From contig JAEEQP010000006.1 of the NCBI GenBank assembly GCA_016285355.1, positions 1 through 64,000 of the forward strand: DNA of 64,000 bases, written 5' to 3'. The DNA is from Bacteroidales bacterium (GTDB taxonomy: Bacteria > Bacteroidota > Bacteroidia > Bacteroidales > F082). The notes beneath the pieces were generated by a model. That model saw only the letters and a list, made by a program, of their open reading frames with translations, ran no database searches and was not told where the DNA came from. This document shows positions 33,132-41,026 of the stretch, one piece after another. Within the stretch, counting starts at the first letter, position 1, and each line of letters starts with the position of its first letter. Position numbers and translations under genes: made by a program.

Positions 33132-35540
33132 ATGGATATGTATGATCATAATAAAGAACTTGCGCAGAATTTAGTTGACAGAATATGGGACTTGTTTAGG
33201 CAATCCCCTTGTAACATTTTTGATTTGTATTTTTGCGTTCTATATGTTCTTTACGGGATTCACAAGAACTATCCGATGGAAGTGCGCAGTGATAATTATG
33301 ATGAGATTGTTATCCATGGAGAAAATGATGCGCTTCTAAACGACCTTCACAGGTATGTTTCGGAGAAAAATAGCTTTTATGAATCACGTGAGTTTTCAAA
33401 GTTTTCTCATGACGTTTTAAAAGTTCTATTAGACGGCAACCGCGAGAGCTTTGAGGCTTGCTATTTTGATGTTTTGTACCAGCTGAATTATAAGTTGGTG
33501 ATGAATGGCCCTAGCATGGGCGAGTTTCTAACGCCTGATGCGATTAATAGACTTATTGCCTATATCGTGAATAAAGAGGGGTGCAGCTCTGTGTATGATC
33601 CATTTTGTGGTTCGGCTTCTATCGTTCATTTTCTCCATAAAGAAAACAGGCATTTGTCTTTCGTGGGGCAAGATGGTTCAGAAATGGCATCTTTGGTAGC
33701 GAGATTAAATGCAGAAGTGTATTTGAATACCAGTATTAGCCGTAAGGATTCTATAGTGAAATGGGATGAGTCTCATTTTGATGCTGTCATTTCGTGCCCG
33801 CCATTTGGAATACGTTTTTCTGAGCCCCAGCGACAGATGCTTGCTTATGAATACGGCGGTTTGAACAATAATGTGGAAGAAGTTTTTTTCTCCAGGGCAT
33901 TCCAAAGAAATGCTGCAAATCTTGTTGTAGCCTTATTGCCTTTGAGCTTTTGCCAATCACAACAGTATAAAAACTTGCGTACCTATCTTGTCAAAGATAA
34001 CTATCTCGATACAATCATATTTTTACCAGACAGGTTACTGTTTAATACAAGTATGCCTTGTGTTCTGGTTGTTTGTAAAAGACATAGAAAAGTTACGGCG
34101 CCTATTAAACTAATTGATGCTCAGTCCTTTTTTACTGGAGATAGTTCGAGAACACGAGAATTTGACTTGGACACATTCATTGGGGATTACGAAATGGATG
34201 TCGAAAAGATATGTTCGTTGGCTAGCTTCCAAGATGTGGTTGAGTGTGAATTCAATCTCAATCTTTATCTTTACAGCCAAAGAAAGATAGAATTGTTGGA
34301 AGGACAAAAAATGGTGACTTTTGGGTCGTTGATGACTGAGGCTCAAAGGGAACGTGTTCCTGCTTCTGATACCCACAAGGTTTTTCCATCCAAGAACTTT
34401 TCTCAGGACTTTATTGAGGTTCTGTTGAAAAAAAACAGTTTGGTTCCCTTTTCTGAAGAAAGGAGCACGAGCCCAAGGAAGCTCGTAAAAGTTGAAAAGG
34501 GTAAGAAGTATTTGCTATCAACTGGTGTAGTGCGTTCATCAAAGCCTAAATATGCTATATATACAGATAATGAAGATTTTTCTTGCACGTCTGATATTGT
34601 AGTGTTTGAGGTAAATGAGGAGTTGGTTAGTGTGGAGTATTTGGCATATCTCCTCATTAATAGCCCTGTGTTGAAAACGGGCAATTTTCCATTAACAAAT
34701 GTAGCAAAGCTGCATACTGCTATTGATAGCCCGGACAATCAGAGAGAGATTGTAGGGAAGCTTAAGCAAGAACACGCGGCAAGGGAAAAAGCCGAACAGG
34801 AAGCGGATGCTAAACGGTTAGGTGTGAAAACTAACATTTCCGACCTTGAACACATGCTGGGTACAACCTATGCCAACATGGACGATGTTATATATAGGCT
34901 TGGAAAGATTAGTTCTGAAGATGATGTACTTAAGTCACTTGTGAAAGAATTGAAGGATAATGTTGACTACTTGAAACGAGTGATTAGATACGATAATGCC
35001 AGTATTTCTGCAGAGGAATTCAGTTTTAAGGAGCAGGACATGGAAGCCTTTATACAAAGCTATTGTGAAAGCTGGAAAAACTATAGTGGCAAGTATTTTA
35101 AGCTGTCGCTTCAGGTCAATCTTGGCGAGCATAAAATGGTGGTTTTTGACAAGACGCTTATGAAAGTCATGCTTGACTCCATTCTTTCTAATGCTGAACG
35201 TCATGGATTTGACAAGCGCAGAAATGAGGCTAATCAAGTGGAGATAACTCTATCTCTCGAAAAGTACGAGGAAAAGCCTTTCGTCGTAATTAGAGTAGCC
35301 AATAATGGAGCACCCTTTAAAGACTTCAAAATCAATGATTACATAACACGAGGCCGATATTCATCCAAATCTGGACGTTCAGGGCTGGGTGGCTACCATG
35401 TTTATCAAATAGTAAAAGGGCACAGGGGCTTTTTGTATTTGGATTCCAATAAGATTTGGAATGTCATCGTAGAAGTCTTGTTGCCTATTAATAATGTTGA
35501 ATCAGATAATTTAGTTGAGTATGAACACGAATGTATATAA
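33132..35540 (+). CDS. HsdM-like / half-HsdS / histidine-kinase-like ATPase fusion protein
   Basis: An 802-aa protein with an unusual composition. Residues about 1-125: helical N-terminus as in HsdM. Residues 127-385: N6-adenine methyltransferase fold with motif I DPFCGSAS (156-163) but motif IV CPPF (222-225) instead of NPPF/NPPY. Residues about 395-550: a segment like one HsdS target-recognition half, ending in a helix start (DNQREIVGKLKQE) that mirrors the HsdS conserved region. Residues 550-620: coiled coil with a possible H-box DLEHMLGTT (H574). Residues 640-785: GHKL ATPase with N-box SILSNAERHGF (N687), G1-like NNGAPF (724-729) and G2 GRSGLGGYH (748-755). The next gene, overlapping by 20 bp, is a response-regulator-like protein. 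AT-rich compared with neighbours. Interpretation as a DNA-sensing histidine kinase is inference. Confidence 0.8.
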   Translation: MDMYDHNKELAQNLVDRIWDLFRQSPCNIFDLYFCVLYVLYGIHKNYPMEVRSDNYDEIVIHGENDALLNDLHRYVSEKNSFYESREFSKFSHDVLKVLLDGNRESFEACYFDVLYQLNYKLVMNGPSMGEFLTPDAINRLIAYIVNKEGCSSVYDPFCGSASIVHFLHKENRHLSFVGQDGSEMASLVARLNAEVYLNTSISRKDSIVKWDESHFDAVISCPPFGIRFSEPQRQMLAYEYGGLNNNVEEVFFSRAFQRNAANLVVALLPLSFCQSQQYKNLRTYLVKDNYLDTIIFLPDRLLFNTSMPCVLVVCKRHRKVTAPIKLIDAQSFFTGDSSRTREFDLDTFIGDYEMDVEKICSLASFQDVVECEFNLNLYLYSQRKIELLEGQKMVTFGSLMTEAQRERVPASDTHKVFPSKNFSQDFIEVLLKKNSLVPFSEERSTSPRKLVKVEKGKKYLLSTGVVRSSKPKYAIYTDNEDFSCTSDIVVFEVNEELVSVEYLAYLLINSPVLKTGNFPLTNVAKLHTAIDSPDNQREIVGKLKQEHAAREKAEQEADAKRLGVKTNISDLEHMLGTTYANMDDVIYRLGKISSEDDVLKSLVKELKDNVDYLKRVIRYDNASISAEEFSFKEQDMEAFIQSYCESWKNYSGKYFKLSLQVNLGEHKMVVFDKTLMKVMLDSILSNAERHGFDKRRNEANQVEITLSLEKYEEKPFVVIRVANNGAPFKDFKINDYITRGRYSSKSGRSGLGGYHVYQIVKGHRGFLYLDSNKIWNVIVEVLLPINNVESDNLVEYEHECI

Positions 35541-36690
35541 CATCGTTTGGGCAGACGACGAAATTGATGCCCTTGTTGATCGTTACGAAGAGAGATTTTT
35601 GGATAACGGTTTTCAGATTATTGGCAAAGCGCATGATGGCAAAGAATTAAAAGCAGTGCTATCGGAAATGACGCATAAAACTGATGCTGTCATTATTGAT
35701 GCCAATTTTCAGGCAGCTTCTTCAGACGGAGAATTAAGTGAGCGAGATATTCCTGGTCTTGATTATGCATATTCTTTGTATGCATTCGCATATGACCGTG
35801 AGATTCCTTTCTTTTTGTTCACACAACGTTCGGATGAGATGTTGCGAGAGCAATTGGTCAACAAGCCCGATTTTTTCGAGGATTTCAAAAGACATGAACA
35901 CTGGTTTAAGAAAAACGACGAGGATGAGCTTTATGAAATGTTTCAATCCATCAAAAAGGATGTAGACTATAAGAGGACCGATGCGTTTCTTGTTCGCAAT
36001 AAGTATAGGAAGGAATTTGAGGCGGCGAAGATGATTGATGATGCGGAAACAAATCTTGAAAAGGGGCTGCTGTTTCTGTATGACGATAATACTTGGAAAG
36101 ATACTCAGGATTATTTTAATCCGGCAAGAAAGATTGTTGAACGCATTGTGACAAAATGTGTGGCGATGAACATACTTCCACCTAAAATCACCCTCAACAA
36201 TGCTTCAAAACTCTTCTCGGGTTTTGAGACTGATAATCACGAGGCTTTAAAGGTAGAGGTGATGCCAAGGGCGTTGGCTGAATCACTTCATCATTTCTTG
36301 AAAATAACGCAAGATGGTTCGCATGATGCTAATGATATGGGGTTGGGTGTTGACAAGTATGTGAGAGATACGAAGAATATAAACCTGTATCGCTCCATTC
36401 TGTATATTGCGATGGATTTGCTGTTGTGGTATAAAGGTGTAGCAGAGAAATATAAAGGAAACATAAATCCCGTATGGGGGGAGAAGTTTATTCACGAAGG
36501 TAAGGTAAGCAGGGGCTTGGATAGTTATAATAGGGAGTACTTTTATGTTGGTAATTATGAGTTGGCCCAATCTAATGACCCAAAGATAAGGTCAGGCGTT
36601 ACCGTTAGGATTTATGGTTCTGAAACAAATAGGCATCCTAAAGGGAATCAAACGGAGTTTGTGAAAAAGGATATGTTTAGGATTTTATAA
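35521..36690 (+). CDS. Response-regulator-like protein with large uncharacterised C-terminal domain
   Basis: 389 aa from the ATG at 35521 (an in-frame TTG at 35515 is less likely). Residues 1-120 look like a receiver domain: NIVWADDEID with the acidic pair D12/D13, phospho-acceptor candidate D60 in AVIIDANFQ, and FFLFTQRSD with T101 at the place of the conserved Thr/Ser. The remaining about 265 residues have no recognised domain and lack an obvious helix-turn-helix; they are helical and include a late beta-rich stretch (VTVRIYGSETNRHPKGNQTEF). Its start lies inside the preceding gene, so the two are translationally coupled partners. The output could be an effector rather than transcriptional control. 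Confidence 0.7.
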   Translation: MNTNVYNIVWADDEIDALVDRYEERFLDNGFQIIGKAHDGKELKAVLSEMTHKTDAVIIDANFQAASSDGELSERDIPGLDYAYSLYAFAYDREIPFFLFTQRSDEMLREQLVNKPDFFEDFKRHEHWFKKNDEDELYEMFQSIKKDVDYKRTDAFLVRNKYRKEFEAAKMIDDAETNLEKGLLFLYDDNTWKDTQDYFNPARKIVERIVTKCVAMNILPPKITLNNASKLFSGFETDNHEALKVEVMPRALAESLHHFLKITQDGSHDANDMGLGVDKYVRDTKNINLYRSILYIAMDLLLWYKGVAEKYKGNINPVWGEKFIHEGKVSRGLDSYNREYFYVGNYELAQSNDPKIRSGVTVRIYGSETNRHPKGNQTEFVKKDMFRIL

Positions 36691-36694
36691 ATTG

Positions 36695-36729
36695 CTTCAA
36701 AATGACTGAACCTATAATATATACCTTTG
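36695..36729 (+). promoter_or_regulatory. Promoter with GTTCAG-N5-CTGAAC-like operator (copy 3), before hsdM
   Basis: Left half CTTCAA (36695-36700), AATGA, CTGAAC (36706-36711), then after 10 bp the -7 box TACCTTTG (36722-36729). Over about 44 bp this region matches copy 2 at roughly 36 positions by eye. It drives the type I R-M operon. Confidence 0.7.
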
Positions 36730-36753
36730 CACCCGAAAATATACAATAGCGTT

Positions 36754-38640
36754 ATGACAGACACTCAAAACCTACACCCCCAGCCTCGTGACATCATGCA
36801 CTACGAGAGCGATATTTGGGCAATCGCCGATTTGCTGCTGGCGGCCAGCGTGAAACAGAGCGACTTCCCGGCTTATATGATGCCGTTCTTCGCATTGATG
36901 ATGCTCGAAGGACGTATGCTGAACGCCATGAAACGTGTGGAGGAAGAAGAGGGACTGACCGTAAAGGATGACCCTGAGGACTTCAAGGAAGCCTTCATTG
37001 ATATGGACTGCGGCTACAACGAATATATCGTGATGCAAGGCAAGACGCTAAAGAACATCTGCAATAACGACAAGACGTTTGAACAGGATTTTGTCAGCTA
37101 TCTCAGCGAATTTGACCCTACACTGAAGAAGTTGCTGGGCATTGAGCGCGGTAAAGACGAGAAAAAGTATCTCAATATGGACTACTATGTGGCAGAGCTT
37201 CGTAGCAAGAAAATCCTTCTGTCTGTCATTACGGCTTGGTCGAAGATAGACCTTTCGCCCTACGATAACTCTGCCATCACAACGTTGGAGGAACATATCA
37301 AGCGCAAGTGGGCTGACATCAGCGCATCTACTGCTGGAGAGCAATATACCCCCGACGATATTATCTCGCTGATTGCCGACATCGTGGCTACGAAAGTAAC
37401 GAAGCCTAAGAATCAAAATATCCATGTCTATGACCCTACATGTGGCGGTGCCAACCTTCTGTTCGGTGTGGCTGACCGTCTGCACTCTCAGGCTGGGTAC
37501 CAGAACATCCACACTTGGGGTAGCGAATACAACGATGCGCTCTATGCTTTGGCGGCCATTGAGAGCCGCTTCCGCGGCCATTCGCATATCCACTATGGCA
37601 ACACTTTGACAACCGCCCCATTCATCGATAAGGATTTCGATGTGATTGTGGCCAACCCGCCATACGGCACCAAATGGAGCGGCTATGAGAAGGAAATCAA
37701 GAACGACCAGAAGGGGCAGTTCCCAGGCGGCCTGCCTGCCGTGAGTGACGGTCAGTTGCTCTTTATGCAGCACATTCTTTGGAAACTAGCCGAAGGTGGT
37801 ATTGCCGTTGAGGTGCATAATGGCTCTACGCTGTTCAGCGGTGATGCAGGCAGTGGCGAAAGCAATATTCGCAAATATATCTTTGACCACGACTGGGTTG
37901 AAGCCATCATTCAGATGCCGCAGAACGAATTTTTCAACACGGGCATCTACACCTATCTGTGGATTATGAACAAGCAGAAGCCCTTCGAGCGCAAGAACAA
38001 GGTGGCTCTTATTGATGGCAGTCGTTTGTGGCGACTATTGAAAAAGGCCAAAGGAGACAAGCGCCGTGAGATGACAGCGGAGCATCGCCAACAGATTGTG
38101 GATGCCTTGACGAACTTCGTCCCCAGCGACATTTGCAAAATCTTCGACCGAGAGCATTTCTATTACAACAAACAGTCGCTCACATTAACTGACCTCGATA
38201 GTGAAGGACGAAGCGTTTTGGATACCATCTGTCCGGAAGGAAAGCTGAAAGTGAAAGACGACGAGTATCGCTTCGATGAAGACCGCAACACCATGATTCG
38301 CGTGGCAGATGACGAAGCTGTGGGGTGTGGCAAGTTCACTTACAAGAACAAGAAAGACAGAAAGACTGGTACAACAATTGTTGAGACTTACATTGAGCCA
38401 TCTTACATCAACGACTACGAGATTATTCCCCACCATTTCGATGCTTATGAAAACAAAAGGGAAATAGATGCTTTCATGGAGCGATATATTTTCAAGCCCT
38501 ACGAGTTAGGGAAGAATGTTATTGGTGTTGAGCTGAACTTCAACAAGGAGTTCTATGTGCCAGAAAAGTTGGACAGCGTAGAGGATGTACTTTTGGAGTT
38601 GAAAGAACTGAACGACAAGCTGAAAGACATTGAATTATGA
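36754..38640 (+). CDS. hsdM: Type I restriction-modification methyltransferase subunit
   Basis: 628 aa from the ATG at 36754; a TTG at 36727 that extends the frame lies within the -7 box, so it cannot be used. N-terminal helical domain (1-190), then the methyltransferase with motif I DPTCGGA (227-233) and intact motif IV NPPY (301-304), followed by LLFMQHILWKLAEGG and FFNTGIYTYLWIMNK typical of HsdM. Forms M2S1 with HsdS to methylate adenine and, with HsdR, to restrict. The stop overlaps the start of the DUF1016 gene by 4 bp (ATGA). Confidence 0.93.
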   Translation: MTDTQNLHPQPRDIMHYESDIWAIADLLLAASVKQSDFPAYMMPFFALMMLEGRMLNAMKRVEEEEGLTVKDDPEDFKEAFIDMDCGYNEYIVMQGKTLKNICNNDKTFEQDFVSYLSEFDPTLKKLLGIERGKDEKKYLNMDYYVAELRSKKILLSVITAWSKIDLSPYDNSAITTLEEHIKRKWADISASTAGEQYTPDDIISLIADIVATKVTKPKNQNIHVYDPTCGGANLLFGVADRLHSQAGYQNIHTWGSEYNDALYALAAIESRFRGHSHIHYGNTLTTAPFIDKDFDVIVANPPYGTKWSGYEKEIKNDQKGQFPGGLPAVSDGQLLFMQHILWKLAEGGIAVEVHNGSTLFSGDAGSGESNIRKYIFDHDWVEAIIQMPQNEFFNTGIYTYLWIMNKQKPFERKNKVALIDGSRLWRLLKKAKGDKRREMTAEHRQQIVDALTNFVPSDICKIFDREHFYYNKQSLTLTDLDSEGRSVLDTICPEGKLKVKDDEYRFDEDRNTMIRVADDEAVGCGKFTYKNKKDRKTGTTIVETYIEPSYINDYEIIPHHFDAYENKREIDAFMERYIFKPYELGKNVIGVELNFNKEFYVPEKLDSVEDVLLELKELNDKLKDIEL

Positions 38641-39767
38641 AAGAGATACAAGAAACGAAAAAAGTAGAGGCTTTGTTTGAGCAAATCTCCGCCCTCATTG
38701 AACAAGGCAGACAGCATGTGGCTACAGCAGTAAACATTGCCGAGGTCTATACGAAATATGCTATTGGCCGATATATCGTGGAATACGAGCAGCAAGGAAA
38801 TGTTCGTGCTGAATACGGCAAGCAGGTATTGAAAGACTTGTCTGTCAAGCTGACTGAACGTTTTGGCGATGGCTGGTCATACCCGTCCATGAAGAATATC
38901 AGACAGTTTTACATGATATATTCCAAAAGGCTAAACACTGTTTACCCAATTGATCCAGAAAAGGCTAAACACTGTTTAGCCAATTCGGACCCCAGGAACT
39001 ATACTGCTGAAATTGACAAACAGGGTCTGTCAGAACCAACTTTTACACTTTCTTGGTCACACTATCTTGTGTTGATGCGTATTGAGAATCCAGATGCCCG
39101 CAACTTCTATGAGATAGAATGTTCTCAGCAGCAATGGAGTGTTCGCCAACTGAGTCGCCAGGTTGGTAGTAGTCTATACGAACGGTTGGCACTAAGCCGC
39201 GATAAGGACGAGGTGATGCGCCTGGCTCGTGAGGGACAGACCGTAGAGAAACCGTCCGACATCATCAAGAATCCGCTCACCTTGGAATTTCTGGGACTGA
39301 AACCAGAAGCGGTTTACACTGAAAGTAAATTGGAGAATGCCATTATCAACAAACTACAAATGTTCCTACTGGAATTAGGAAAGGGCTTCCTGTTTGAAAA
39401 ACGACAGAAGCGGTTCACCTTCGACGAGGAAAACTATTATGTTGACCTGGTGTTCTACAATCGTTTGCTACAGTGCTATGTGTTGATTGATTTGAAGACA
39501 GACAAACTGACACATCAGGACATCGGACAGATGCAGATGTACGTTAACTACTACGACCGCTATGTGCGGCAAGAGTTTGAGAAGCCCACCATCGGCATAC
39601 TCCTTTGTGAGAGCAAAAAAGACTCGCTGGTGGAGTTGACCCTGCCGAAAGATGCCAACATCTATGCAACAGCTTATCAGCTCTATCTGCCCGACAAGGC
39701 TTTGCTGCAAAGCAAGTTGAAGGAATGGATTGATGAGTTCAACGAAATGAAAGGTGGTGAGGAATGA
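38637..39767 (+). CDS. DUF1016/YhcG-family PD-(D/E)xK nuclease within the hsd operon
   Basis: A 376-aa protein. N-terminal part (about 1-200: YTKYAIGRYIVEYEQQG, FGDGWSYPSMKNIRQFY, SWSHYLVLMRI) matches the DUF1016 N-terminal domain; the C-terminal half (from about 215: NPLTLEFLGL, ESKLENAIINKLQMFLLELGKGFLFEKRQKRF) holds the nuclease core YYVDLVFYN...YVLIDLKT with D and the D-L-K pair. These proteins are common passengers of type I R-M operons; their exact role is not settled. It overlaps hsdM and hsdS by 4 bp on both sides, so it is translated as part of the set. Confidence 0.88.
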   Translation: MKEIQETKKVEALFEQISALIEQGRQHVATAVNIAEVYTKYAIGRYIVEYEQQGNVRAEYGKQVLKDLSVKLTERFGDGWSYPSMKNIRQFYMIYSKRLNTVYPIDPEKAKHCLANSDPRNYTAEIDKQGLSEPTFTLSWSHYLVLMRIENPDARNFYEIECSQQQWSVRQLSRQVGSSLYERLALSRDKDEVMRLAREGQTVEKPSDIIKNPLTLEFLGLKPEAVYTESKLENAIINKLQMFLLELGKGFLFEKRQKRFTFDEENYYVDLVFYNRLLQCYVLIDLKTDKLTHQDIGQMQMYVNYYDRYVRQEFEKPTIGILLCESKKDSLVELTLPKDANIYATAYQLYLPDKALLQSKLKEWIDEFNEMKGGEE

Positions 39768-41014
39768 CTGAGTGGAAAGAAACCAGATTGAAGAATCTGT
39801 TGGCAATACCTTTGTCATACGGACTGAATGTGTCTTCTGAAGATGACAGAGAGGATTGGCCTCGTTATATAAGAATTACCGACTTTGACGATTTCGACCT
39901 TTTAAGCGATGAGACATTTAAGTCTCTGCCAATGTCCATCGCCGAACCAGCGTTACTAAAAGACGGAGATTTATTATTTGCTAGAAGTGGTGCAACGGCA
40001 GGCAAAACTTTTTTGTATTCATCCTTGCCAAATGGGGCTTGCTATGCAGGTTATCTGATAAGAGCTCGTTTTAAGAAGAACCTAGTTAATCCAAAGTTCG
40101 TCAGCTACTTTACGAAAGGTACGGAATATTGTAATTGGAAAAATCGATATTGCATACAAACCACAATACAAAATATCAGTGCCGACAAATACAATCAACT
40201 GCCTATTAGTATTCCTTCTCTTTCAGTGCAGCAGCGTATAGTGGATTATCTGGATGAGAAACTAGCCAAGATAGACGAGCGGATTGCAGTTTTGGAAAAG
40301 CAACAGGATGCGTATGTGCGACTGAAAAAGAGCGTCATTCATCAAGCAGTTACCCGAGGTCTTAATCCTAATGTTCCCCTCAAAGACTCAGGCGTCGATT
40401 GGATTGGAATGATTCCTGAACATTGGGAAGTTAAGCGGATAAAAGATGTCATGTCAATTAATACACAAGTTCTTCCTGAGAATACTCCATATGATTACAT
40501 GTTCAAATATATAGACATAGGTAACGTATCAAGCGATGGAAAAATAACTATTGGGGAAGATGTTTCTTTTTATGAGGCTCCTTCACGAGCAAGAAGAATT
40601 ATAAAAAGAGGAGATGTATTAGTTTCTACTGTACGAACATATTTACGGGCAATAGCCCGAGTTGACTTTGAAGCAAACGATATAATTGCATCTACTGGTT
40701 TTGCGGTTTTAAGCCCCAAAACAAGAGTTGATTCTGCATTTGTTGTAAATGCTATTAGGGATATTTATATAGTGGATGCAATATGCAGCTTATCTACTGG
40801 TGTAAGCTATCCAGCTATATCCGCATTGCGTCTGTCTTCGATATCCTTTGCAATTCCTCCCCTTACAGAGCAGCAAGCCATTGCTAACTATCTCGATGAT
40901 AAATGTACTAAGATAGACGCTGTTATTGAGAACATCGGAAAGCAGATTGATGCCTCAAAGCGTCTGAAGAGAGCGTTGATAAACGAAGTAATTACAGGCC
41001 AACGCGCCGTTTAA
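39764..41014 (+). CDS. hsdS: Type I restriction-modification specificity subunit
   Basis: A 416-aa protein with the usual two target-recognition domains and two conserved helices: TRD1 about 1-150, first spacer helix from ISIPSLSVQQRIVDYLDEKLAKID (about 145-195), TRD2 introduced by SGVDWIGMIPEHWEVKRI (about 210), and the second helix from IPPLTEQQAIANYLDDKCTKID to the end. The two helices are near repeats of each other, as in functional HsdS. It selects the bipartite DNA target, which cannot be read from sequence. The ATG overlaps the previous stop. Confidence 0.93.
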   Translation: MTEWKETRLKNLLAIPLSYGLNVSSEDDREDWPRYIRITDFDDFDLLSDETFKSLPMSIAEPALLKDGDLLFARSGATAGKTFLYSSLPNGACYAGYLIRARFKKNLVNPKFVSYFTKGTEYCNWKNRYCIQTTIQNISADKYNQLPISIPSLSVQQRIVDYLDEKLAKIDERIAVLEKQQDAYVRLKKSVIHQAVTRGLNPNVPLKDSGVDWIGMIPEHWEVKRIKDVMSINTQVLPENTPYDYMFKYIDIGNVSSDGKITIGEDVSFYEAPSRARRIIKRGDVLVSTVRTYLRAIARVDFEANDIIASTGFAVLSPKTRVDSAFVVNAIRDIYIVDAICSLSTGVSYPAISALRLSSISFAIPPLTEQQAIANYLDDKCTKIDAVIENIGKQIDASKRLKRALINEVITGQRAV

Positions 41015-41026
41015 AAATACCAGCGT

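Noticed and set aside
36727..36753. Upstream TTG start for hsdM
   Set aside because: It lies within the -7 promoter box TACCTTTG, so it would not be transcribed; the ATG at 36754 is used.
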